A stretch of DNA of 5,074 nt from Minisyncoccota bacterium (GTDB lineage: Bacteria; Patescibacteriota; Minisyncoccia; Phycocordibacterales; SBAW01). The position numbers were made by a program, and so were the translations under genes. Positions 1-5,074 of this stretch are shown here, piece after piece; the stretch's first letter is position 1, and every line of letters starts with the position of its first letter. The stretch is taken from contig JAGVKC010000073.1 of assembly GCA_020050775.1 (NCBI GenBank), positions 1 to 5,074 of the forward strand, written 5' to 3'. The notes beneath the pieces are model-generated. The model worked only from the letters and a program-made list of their open reading frames with translations. It was not told the DNA's origin and made no database searches.

Positions 1-69
1 AAGCAAAAAAACCTCGAAATAGAGCGCGAGGAAGAGGCACATGTATACACCGAGGGTCCCGATGTCCAT
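1..69 (-). CDS. N-terminal fragment of a membrane protein, possibly a family 2 glycosyltransferase (cut by window edge)
   Basis: Reading the minus strand from an ATG at 69-67 gives 23 uninterrupted codons to the window edge. The product begins MDIGTLGVYMC and continues as a hydrophobic stretch ending ALYFEVFLL, which looks like a first transmembrane helix. A strong extended -10 box (TGCTATACT on this strand) lies just upstream, which supports this as a real start. A second in-frame Met is codon 10. The segment resembles, from memory, the N-terminal helix of membrane-bound family 2 glycosyltransferases common in Parcubacteria, in which this helix precedes the cytoplasmic GT-A domain. No catalytic part is in the window, so that family call is tentative. 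The gene is transcribed away from pheS. No Shine-Dalgarno sequence precedes it, and the predicted leader is only about two bases. Confidence 0.6.
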   Translation of the reverse strand, partial: MDIGTLGVYMCLFLALYFEVFLL

Positions 70-72
70 TGC

Positions 73-95
73 GGCCTAGTATAGCATTTTAGGCC
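73..95. repeat. Perfect 6-bp inverted repeat GGCCTA/TAGGCC in the divergent intergenic region
   Basis: GGCCTA (73-78) and TAGGCC (90-95) are exact reverse complements separated by 11 bases, and TTTTT (96-100) follows on the plus strand. This has the shape of a small rho-independent terminator for plus-strand transcription. However, the only visible upstream gene runs on the minus strand, so there is no obvious transcript for it to end. Because it overlaps the minus-strand -10 box and predicted start point, it could instead be an operator, or it could be chance. Confidence 0.4.
78..86 (-). promoter_or_regulatory. Extended -10 promoter for the divergent membrane-protein gene
   Basis: On the minus strand this reads TGCTATACT: an extended -10 TG followed by TATACT, 5 of 6 matches to TATAAT. 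A transcription start about 7 bases downstream would fall near base 71, only about 2 bases before the ATG at 69, so the mRNA would be essentially leaderless. The -35 region (near 101-106, TGGCTG on this strand) is poor, which is common for extended -10 promoters. This is pattern-based inference. Confidence 0.5.
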
Positions 96-104
96 TTTTT
101 CAGC

Positions 105-110
105 CATACT
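105..110 (+). promoter_or_regulatory. Possible -10 box for pheST
   Basis: CATACT lies 11 bases before the pheS start codon and matches TATAAT at 4 of 6 positions. It would place the transcription start near 116-117, with a leader of only about 5 bases. No convincing -35 box is seen at 82-87 (TAGCAT). The position is plausible because an in-frame stop at 77-79 and the divergent promoter leave little other room, but the call is weak. Confidence 0.25.
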
Positions 111-121
111 TAGAGCCACTT

Positions 122-859
122 ATGGAAGAAGTGCAGCGAGGCCACCTCCACCCGATTTCTAGCCTCATTCGGGAAGCAAACCAGATATTTAAGGCGATGG
201 GCTTTACCTTCGCGGAAGGGCCCCTCATTGAAGACGAGTGGCATAACTTTGATGCACTAAACGTGCCAAAAGATCATCCGGCACGCGACATGCAGGACAC
301 CTTCTTTATGAAAGATGAACCGAACATGGTGCTGCGTACCCACACGTCGCCTGTGCAGGTTCGCTACATGCAGGAACAAGCTAAAAAAGGCATCCAGCCG
401 CCGTATCGCGTTATCGTCCCGGGCAAAGTGTTTCGCAACGAAGCGACTGACATGACACACGAGGCTGAGTTTTTCCAGATTGAAGGACTTGCGGTAGGTC
501 CTGACATTACGCTTGCGCATCTTAAGGGAACGCTCGAGCAATTTTTCAAAGAACTTTTCAAAGGCTCAGTCGAAGTGCGTTTTCGCCCGAGCTTCTTCCC
601 GTTCGTTGAGCCGGGTGTTGAAGTAGACATGCGTCTTACGGGTAGCGATGTGCCAGAAAAGCTGCGGGGTAAATGGATAGAGATTATGGGTGCAGGTATG
701 GTGCACCCCAATGTGCTAGAAGCTGCAGGTGTTGATTCTAAAAAGTATCAGGGCTTTGTCTTTGGTATGGGTCTGGACCGTCTTGCCATGCTGCGCTTCG
801 GCATTGACGACGTGCGCCTGATGCATTCTGCTGACCTGCGCTTCATCAACCAGTTTTAA
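122..859 (+). CDS. pheS: Phenylalanine--tRNA ligase alpha subunit, short form lacking the N-terminal coiled coil
   Basis: This is the catalytic subunit of the (alpha-beta)2 class IIc synthetase that activates phenylalanine with ATP and transfers it to tRNA-Phe in the cytoplasm. The 245 residues correspond to the C-terminal three quarters of E. coli PheS (about 327 residues), starting at the GHLHP segment. Visible marks are HNFDALN-(V)-P followed by HPARDMQDTFF, motif 2 around FRNE (residues 104-107) leading to FFQIEG (117-122), the phenylalanine-pocket FPF (159-161), GMVHPNVL, and motif 3 GMGLDR (215-220). The ATG at 122 is the only reasonable start: an in-frame TAG lies at 77-79 with no ATG, GTG or TTG between. 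The usual N-terminal coiled coil that contacts tRNA is therefore absent, not mis-annotated. Residue 213 is Val where E. coli has the specificity residue Ala294. No Shine-Dalgarno sequence is visible. pheT follows after 4 bases. Confidence 0.96.
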   Translation: MEEVQRGHLHPISSLIREANQIFKAMGFTFAEGPLIEDEWHNFDALNVPKDHPARDMQDTFFMKDEPNMVLRTHTSPVQVRYMQEQAKKGIQPPYRVIVPGKVFRNEATDMTHEAEFFQIEGLAVGPDITLAHLKGTLEQFFKELFKGSVEVRFRPSFFPFVEPGVEVDMRLTGSDVPEKLRGKWIEIMGAGMVHPNVLEAAGVDSKKYQGFVFGMGLDRLAMLRFGIDDVRLMHSADLRFINQF

Positions 860-863
860 ATAT

Positions 864-2666
864 ATGAAAGTCTCTAAACAATGGCTGGATAATTTCTTTG
901 ACGCACCACTACCTGGCGCTGAGGCGGTAGCCGAGGCGCTTACATTCCATGCGTTTGAAATAGACGGCATTGATACTGTTGGAGACGACCAAGTGCTCGA
1001 TGTAAAAGTCACTCCAAACCGTGGACACGACTGCCTTTCGCACCGCGGTATTGCTAAAGAAGTTTCTGCCATACTCAACACTCCTCTTACAAAAGACCCG
1101 TTTAAGCGCCCGATAGATTTCTCCAAGAACACTAACGCCGTCACAGTTGAAATACAAAAGTCAGAACTATGTAAGCGTTATATCGCTGCGTATATTAAAG
1201 GAGTTAAGGTGGCCCCCTCGCCGGAGTGGCTTCGCAAGAGTTTGGAAGCAGTGGGGCAGCGTTCTATCAATAACGTTGTAGATGCAACGAACCTGGTGAT
1301 GTTTAACACCGGCCAGCCGCTCCATGCGTTCGATGCACACAAGCTCGGCAGCCTTTCTATTGGCGTGCGTTTGGCACAAGAAGGCGAGGTTATGCAAGCA
1401 CTCGATAAAAAGAACTACACCCTTACATCGAGCATGCTCGTTATTACTGCCGCAGATGCGCCAGTAGGCATTGCGGGCGTAAAGGGTGGTATGCCAGCCG
1501 CGATTGATGAGGCAACTGTAGATATTGTTATTGAGTCGGCAAACTTTGAAGGTGTCTCCATCCGCAAAACTGCATCAGCACTGAAACTGCGCACCGATGC
1601 ATCCGCCCGCTTTGAGCAGGTTATTTCTCCAGAACTTGCAGCGTATGGCATGCAGCAGGCGGTTGACCTTATTTCAACAATCGCTGGGGGAGAAGTGCAG
1701 GGTTTTGTGGACGTCTACCCTGAGCCGCAAAAAGAAAAACGCGTTTCGGTTGTGCTTGCGCACGTAAACCGCCTGCTCGGTACGCAGCTTACGGGTGCAG
1801 AAGTTGCAGACGCGCTTGTGCGTCTAGGACTGCCGTACAAAGAAGAGCATGGCACGTTCGAAGTCATTCCTCCTGTTGAACGCCTCGATTTAGAGATTGC
1901 AGAAGATTTGATAGAAGAAATCGCGCGCATTGTCGGCTACGAGTGTATTGCAGGTACGCCGCTACCGCCGTTTAGCGGAGCAGTTGAGATAAACCAGAAT
2001 TTCGCTGCTGCAGAAGCAAAGCGCGAAGAACTCGTGCAGCAGGGCTACAGCGAGGTTTATACATCAGTGTTCGCTGAAAAAGGTGAGCGCATCGTCCTAA
2101 ACAAAGTAGACGGCGTCCGCCCATACATGCGTGATTCGCTTGTTCCAGGTCTGATTGACGCACTAAGAAAAAATATTCCAAATAAAGATTTACTTGGATT
2201 GAAAGAAATTAAATTGTTTGAAATCGGTACTGTGTGGAAGCAAGGAAAAGAAATAACTATGTTAGGCACTGCAGTTGGAGATGCAAAAAGCTTAACTACT
2301 AAAGAAGGAATAGTTAAAGAAGAAGTGCTCGCGCCCGCATCTGCGGCCACGTACGAGGTGCTTACAGTTTCTACCGCAGACCGTTACACAAACTTTTCTA
2401 AATATCCGTACATCGTGCGCGACATAGCACTATGGACGCCTGCAGGAACAAGTGAAGAAGATGTCCGCGCAACCATTCAAAAAGAAGCAGGGGAGTTGGC
2501 AGTTCGAATTTCTCTCTTTGATAGGTTTGAAAAAGGAGAAAAGCTCTCGCTGGCGTTCCGTGTTATCTTCCAGTCTTTTGAACGAACGCTGACCGAAGAA
2601 GAGGCGAATACGGGAATGGAAAAGGTGTCTATGGCACTCAAGGTCAAAGGGTTCGAAGTACGCTGA
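864..2666 (+). CDS. pheT: Phenylalanine--tRNA ligase beta subunit lacking the B2 tRNA-binding (OB-fold) domain
   Basis: This is the partner of PheS; it carries the editing site that hydrolyses Tyr-tRNA-Phe and contributes tRNA binding. It has 600 residues against about 795 in E. coli. After the B1 start (MKVSKQWLDNFF to about residue 36), roughly 10 residues lead straight to the TPNR motif (50-53). The B2 EMAP-II-like OB fold of about 110 residues is thus missing. The B3/B4 editing domain (about 105-270) keeps His154 in GQPLHAFD, Glu224 in VIESANF, and Thr244/Ala246 in LRTDAS, which align by eye with E. coli H261, E334, T354 and A356. A B5 domain (about 292-365) and the catalytic-like core (about 380-500) follow. 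The C-terminal FDX-ACB anticodon-binding domain (FSKYP at 511 to the end) is complete. The start lies 4 bases after the pheS stop without a Shine-Dalgarno sequence, suggesting translational coupling. Codons at 2161-2320 are unusually AT-rich. Confidence 0.96.
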   Translation: MKVSKQWLDNFFDAPLPGAEAVAEALTFHAFEIDGIDTVGDDQVLDVKVTPNRGHDCLSHRGIAKEVSAILNTPLTKDPFKRPIDFSKNTNAVTVEIQKSELCKRYIAAYIKGVKVAPSPEWLRKSLEAVGQRSINNVVDATNLVMFNTGQPLHAFDAHKLGSLSIGVRLAQEGEVMQALDKKNYTLTSSMLVITAADAPVGIAGVKGGMPAAIDEATVDIVIESANFEGVSIRKTASALKLRTDASARFEQVISPELAAYGMQQAVDLISTIAGGEVQGFVDVYPEPQKEKRVSVVLAHVNRLLGTQLTGAEVADALVRLGLPYKEEHGTFEVIPPVERLDLEIAEDLIEEIARIVGYECIAGTPLPPFSGAVEINQNFAAAEAKREELVQQGYSEVYTSVFAEKGERIVLNKVDGVRPYMRDSLVPGLIDALRKNIPNKDLLGLKEIKLFEIGTVWKQGKEITMLGTAVGDAKSLTTKEGIVKEEVLAPASAATYEVLTVSTADRYTNFSKYPYIVRDIALWTPAGTSEEDVRATIQKEAGELAVRISLFDRFEKGEKLSLAFRVIFQSFERTLTEEEANTGMEKVSMALKVKGFEVR

Positions 2667-2690
2667 TACTAAGCCATATGTTCCCCATTT

Positions 2691-2717
2691 TTACCCTTCC
2701 AATTTAGGGGTAATTTT
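2691..2717 (+). terminator. Weak rho-independent terminator-like inverted repeat after pheT
   Basis: TTACCCT (2691-2697) can pair with AGGGGTAA (2706-2713), with one bulged G, and TTTT (2714-2717) follows. It lies 24 bases after the pheT stop and could end the pheST transcript. The stem is short and the T tract is only four bases. The same bases overlap the probable gyrB -35 region, so an operator role or chance pairing is also possible. Confidence 0.35.
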
Positions 2718-2725
2718 GCTAGAAT
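2697..2725 (+). promoter_or_regulatory. gyrB promoter with extended -10 box
   Basis: TGCTAGAAT at 2717-2725 is an extended -10 (TG, then TAGAAT at 2720-2725, 5 of 6 matches to TATAAT). TTCCAA at 2697-2702 is a weak -35 with a 17-base spacer. The predicted start near 2731-2733 leaves a leader of about 30 bases before the GTG at 2763. The box resembles the minus-strand TGCTATACT near the left end of the window, suggesting one housekeeping promoter type. This is inferred from sequence only. Confidence 0.55.
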
Positions 2726-2727
2726 AT

Positions 2728-2752
2728 AGGGGGTAAGCCCCTTGTGGGTTTT
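2728..2752 (+). other. Small alternative hairpins in the gyrB leader
   Basis: Two overlapping stems share the same C run. Stem A pairs AGGGGG (2728-2733) with CCCCTT (2738-2743) around a TAAG loop, with one G-T pair. Stem B pairs AAGCCC (2735-2740) with GGGTTT (2746-2751) around a 5-base loop, with one G-T pair, and ends in a TTTT run (2749-2752). They cannot both form. If transcription starts near 2732, part of stem A is not transcribed and stem B would sit at the 5' end of the mRNA. A regulatory role is speculative. Confidence 0.3.
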
Positions 2753-2762
2753 CTATATATTT

Positions 2763-4817
2763 GTGGCTGAAAACAAGGAGAAAAAATCATCATACGGCGC
2801 AGATGCCATAACAGTTCTTGAAGGCCTTGAGGCGGTACGCCGCCGTCCGGGTATGTACATCGGTACCACGGGTACTGACGGCCTTCACCATCTTGTGTGG
2901 GAAATCTTCGACAACAGCCGCGACGAAGCGATGGGTGGTTTTGCGGACGACATCGAAGTGGTACTCTTGCCGGAGAATATCGTGCGCGTGGCAGACAATG
3001 GTCGCGGCATTCCGGTAGACGTACACAAGCAAACCAAAGTATCTGCGCTTGAAACGGTTATGACCGTGCTTCATGCCGGTGGAAAGTTCGGCGGTGAAGG
3101 CTACAAGGTCTCCGGCGGTTTGCACGGCGTGGGCGCAGCAGTAGTGAACGCACTTTCAACGAAACTTGTTGCAGAAGTGCACCGCGATGGCGGCGTACAC
3201 ACGCAGGAGTATGCTATCGGCAAGAAAAAAGCTGCAGTAAAAAAAGTCGGTTCTTCAAAACTGCACGGCACCGTCATTTCCTTTACGCCGGACAAGACTA
3301 TTTTTAATTCCACAGACTTTGATTTTCAAAAGATAGTATCGCACCTACGCGAGCAGGCGTATCTGGTTAAAGGTCTGCGCATTACTATCATCGACGCACG
3401 CGAAGGCGGCATAGAAGCACCTAAACCAGGTGACGCATTTTACATGCGTTCAGAACTTAGCCACTGCCCGTCTGAAACGTTTTATTTCGAAGGAGGCCTG
3501 CGCTCGCTCATTTCCTTCCAGAACCGCTACCACAAGCCGATTCACAAGAATATTTTCTATATAGAAAAAGAACAGGACGGCGTAGCAGTAGAAGTTGCAC
3601 TCCAATACGTCGATGACATTTCTGCGCGCGTACTCCCGTTTGCTAACAACATTTACACTAGCGAAGGCGGTACGCACATTACCGGCTTTAAAACGTCGCT
3701 TACGCGTACGCTTAATGCGCATGCGCGCAAAGTAGGTTCCCTGCGCGAGAGCGAAGAGAACTTTACTGGAGACGACGTACTCGAAGGCCTTTCCGCAGTT
3801 ATTTCCGTAAAGCTTCCTGAAATTCAATTCGAAGGACAGACCAAGTCGAAACTCGGCTCTGTTGAGGCACGTGCAGCAGTAGATGCCGTACTTGCGGAAA
3901 GCCTCTCAAGCTTCCTTGAAGAGAACCCGGATGATGCTAAGGCTATAGCCGGCAAGGCGGTGCTCGCCATGAAGGCACGCAAAGCCGCTAAGGCTGCCAA
4001 GGACTCGATACTGCGCAAAGGGGCGCTTGAAGGCATGACGCTTCCGGGCAAACTTGCAGACTGCCAAAGCAAAGACGCAAGCGAGTCGGAACTCTTTATC
4101 GTAGAAGGAGACTCGGCAGGTGGTACTGCAAAGACAGGCCGCGACCGCCGCACACAAGCGATCCTTCCGCTTCGCGGTAAGATCCTCAACGTAGAGCGCG
4201 CACGCCTGGACAAGATGCTTGCATCTGAGCAGATCAAGAACCTCGTAGTGGCTTTGGGTACTGCGATAGGTGAGACCTTTAATATTGAAAAGCTTCGCTA
4301 CCACAAAGTTATCATCGCAACCGACGCAGACGTCGACGGCGCACACATCCGCACGCTTATTCTCACACTTTTGTACCGACACTTCCGCCCGCTTATCGAT
4401 GGAGGTTACATTTACATTGCGCAGCCGCCGCTCTACAAGATAAAGAAAGGCAAAGAAATTCTCTATGTATATTCCGACGCAGAAAAAAATGCGGCAGTAG
4501 GGGATAATGCCGATGATGTGCTTGAAGACGCTGCCGCAGACCCTGAAGCAGAAGTTGAAGAAGGTGAAGAGGTTGTCGAAGAAACTAAAAACAAAAAAGC
4601 GAGAATTCACATTCAGCGTTATAAGGGTCTTGGAGAGATTAATGCTGATGAACTGTGGGAAACCACTATGGACCCGGAGCGCCGCGTGCTGAAGCTTGTA
4701 ACGGTTGACGATGGTCAAGACGCAGATCGCGTATTTGATATTTTGATGGGCGAAGATGTCTCAAGCCGCAAGTCATTCATTCAGACGAACGCAAAGACAG
4801 CGAACTTGGATATTTAA
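2763..4817 (+). CDS. gyrB: DNA gyrase subunit B
   Basis: GyrB is the ATPase and TOPRIM subunit of DNA gyrase (A2B2), which introduces negative supercoils. I chose GTG 2763 (684 residues, VAENKEKK...) because family members have a short hydrophilic N-terminus before VLEGLEAVRRRPGMYIG. A TTG at 2742 would add seven mostly hydrophobic residues and lies in the leader hairpin. The GHKL ATPase has Glu47 and Asn51 in WEIFDN, DNGRGIP (78-84), and an ATP-lid run from GGKFGG (106-111) to GGLHGVG (118-124). The transducer QTK loop is 359-361. TOPRIM has EGDSAGG (448-454) and DADVDGAH (521-528). QRYKGLGE is at 618-625 and the end is NLDI, the usual GyrB ending, which argues against ParE. By eye against B. 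subtilis GyrB (638 residues), extra residues occur near 215-235 and in an acidic stretch at about 580-612. No gyrA is in the window. Confidence 0.96.
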   Translation: MAENKEKKSSYGADAITVLEGLEAVRRRPGMYIGTTGTDGLHHLVWEIFDNSRDEAMGGFADDIEVVLLPENIVRVADNGRGIPVDVHKQTKVSALETVMTVLHAGGKFGGEGYKVSGGLHGVGAAVVNALSTKLVAEVHRDGGVHTQEYAIGKKKAAVKKVGSSKLHGTVISFTPDKTIFNSTDFDFQKIVSHLREQAYLVKGLRITIIDAREGGIEAPKPGDAFYMRSELSHCPSETFYFEGGLRSLISFQNRYHKPIHKNIFYIEKEQDGVAVEVALQYVDDISARVLPFANNIYTSEGGTHITGFKTSLTRTLNAHARKVGSLRESEENFTGDDVLEGLSAVISVKLPEIQFEGQTKSKLGSVEARAAVDAVLAESLSSFLEENPDDAKAIAGKAVLAMKARKAAKAAKDSILRKGALEGMTLPGKLADCQSKDASESELFIVEGDSAGGTAKTGRDRRTQAILPLRGKILNVERARLDKMLASEQIKNLVVALGTAIGETFNIEKLRYHKVIIATDADVDGAHIRTLILTLLYRHFRPLIDGGYIYIAQPPLYKIKKGKEILYVYSDAEKNAAVGDNADDVLEDAAADPEAEVEEGEEVVEETKNKKARIHIQRYKGLGEINADELWETTMDPERRVLKLVTVDDGQDADRVFDILMGEDVSSRKSFIQTNAKTANLDI

Positions 4818-4823
4818 TTTCTG

Positions 4824-5074
4824 ATGGAGCTGAAAAAAGATAGATTCAAGAAAGCGCGCGGAGGATATTCCCGTGCGTTAGTAATTTCCTGTCAGAAATG
4901 CAATTTGTTTGTGTGTTTCTATCAGAAAGATGGGGCAGGGAATTTGCGCCGCATGTATATCGATAGAATTGAAGACGCAAAGGTATCGCTGTCTCGAAAG
5001 GATTTACGATGTCCAAAAGACCACTTGATTGGCATAAAGATTATCTATCAAAAAGAAAAGCGCCCTGCCTTCCG
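4824..5074 (+). CDS. Small basic, cysteine-containing protein of unknown function, 3' end cut by window
   Basis: An open frame starts at ATG 4824, 6 bases after the gyrB stop, and runs 83 codons without a stop to the window edge. I do not assign a function. The visible part starts MELKKDRFKKARGGYSRA and is rich in Lys and Arg. It has Cys23 and Cys26 as a CxxC pair (CQKC), Cys31, and then Cys63 and His67 in RCPKDHLIG. This spacing suggests a small zinc-ribbon-like fold, with the CxxC and the Cys-x3-His as possible ligands. No membrane segment or signal peptide is seen. Its position implies co-transcription with gyrB. From memory, similar short proteins ending a strand with IIYKKE-NRPAFR-like sequence occur in Parcubacteria genomes, but I cannot verify this. 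No Shine-Dalgarno sequence precedes it. Coding potential is supported by the coherent length, composition and tight spacing. Confidence 0.75.
   Translation, partial: MELKKDRFKKARGGYSRALVISCQKCNLFVCFYQKDGAGNLRRMYIDRIEDAKVSLSRKDLRCPKDHLIGIKIIYQKEKRPAF

Noticed and set aside
70..121. T-box riboswitch or Phe-rich leader peptide controlling pheST
   Set aside because: The space before pheS is only about 50 bases, too short for a T-box, and no small Phe-rich reading frame exists there.
96..121. Possible upstream extension of PheS to recover the coiled coil
   Set aside because: The frame upstream of 122 has no ATG, GTG or TTG before the TAG at 77-79, and further upstream lies the divergent gene.
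364..711. Minus-strand open frame within pheS (115 codons)
   Set aside because: Its Ser/Pro-rich translation is typical of antisense reading of a conserved gene. It overlaps pheS motif 2 and the phenylalanine pocket entirely.
2742..2762. TTG start for gyrB adding seven residues (MWVFYIF)
   Set aside because: The added residues are hydrophobic and unlike GyrB N-termini, and the TTG sits about 10 bases from the predicted transcript start within a hairpin. GTG 2763 fits the family better.
4507..4692. Plus-strand 61-codon frame inside the 3' part of gyrB
   Set aside because: It is an out-of-frame shadow of the acidic insertion; the repeated AAG/AAA codons come from GAA-rich DNA.
3906..4718. Long open frame on the minus strand (270 codons) antisense to gyrB
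   Set aside because: It lies wholly inside gyrB, its product is a Cys/Val/Phe/Arg-rich shadow with no recognisable domain, and the sense strand has every gyrase motif in frame.
1..5074. tRNA genes, CRISPR repeats, insertion-sequence ends or stop-codon recoding
   Set aside because: No cloverleaf, spaced direct repeats or transposase-like frame was seen. The three complete genes use ordinary stops (TAA, TGA, TAA) at family-consistent C-termini, so recoding is not indicated.

Overview
The window reads as chromosomal core-genome DNA from a bacterium of the Candidate Phyla Radiation (Patescibacteria, probably a Parcubacteria lineage). This is an inference. It rests on a very short PheS and PheT that lack appendage domains present in most bacteria, on TGCTATACT/TGCTAGAAT-type extended -10 boxes, on the lack of Shine-Dalgarno sequences before any start, and on a small Cys-rich conserved-looking protein tucked behind gyrB. 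Base composition is roughly balanced over most of the coding sequence. No tRNA, rRNA, CRISPR array, insertion sequence or prophage gene is visible.

Layout: (1) Bases 1-69 on the minus strand hold the first 23 codons of a divergently transcribed membrane protein, possibly a family 2 glycosyltransferase. (2) Bases 70-121 form a compact divergent promoter region with a GGCCTA/TAGGCC palindrome. (3) Bases 122-2666 on the plus strand hold pheS and pheT, 4 bases apart, encoding both subunits of phenylalanyl-tRNA synthetase. (4) Bases 2667-2762 are an intergenic gap with a weak terminator-like inverted repeat, a good extended -10 promoter and a small leader hairpin. (5) Bases 2763-4817 encode GyrB, the ATPase/TOPRIM subunit of DNA gyrase. 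(6) From base 4824 to the window end runs the start of a small lysine-, arginine- and cysteine-rich protein, 6 bases after gyrB and probably co-transcribed with it.

PheS and PheT should assemble into one enzyme that charges tRNA-Phe. Both are trimmed at places that contact or support tRNA in well-studied homologues: the PheS N-terminal coiled coil and the PheT B2 OB-fold are absent. The catalytic core, the B3/B4 editing site and the C-terminal anticodon-binding domain are kept. GyrB is complete in all catalytic motifs and carries an acidic insertion before its C-terminal QRYKGLGE motif. I found no clearly new multi-gene system. The points most worth checking are the doubly trimmed PheRS, an Ala-to-Val change at a PheS specificity position, an AT-rich patch inside pheT, the acidic GyrB insertion, and the unnamed small protein after gyrB.
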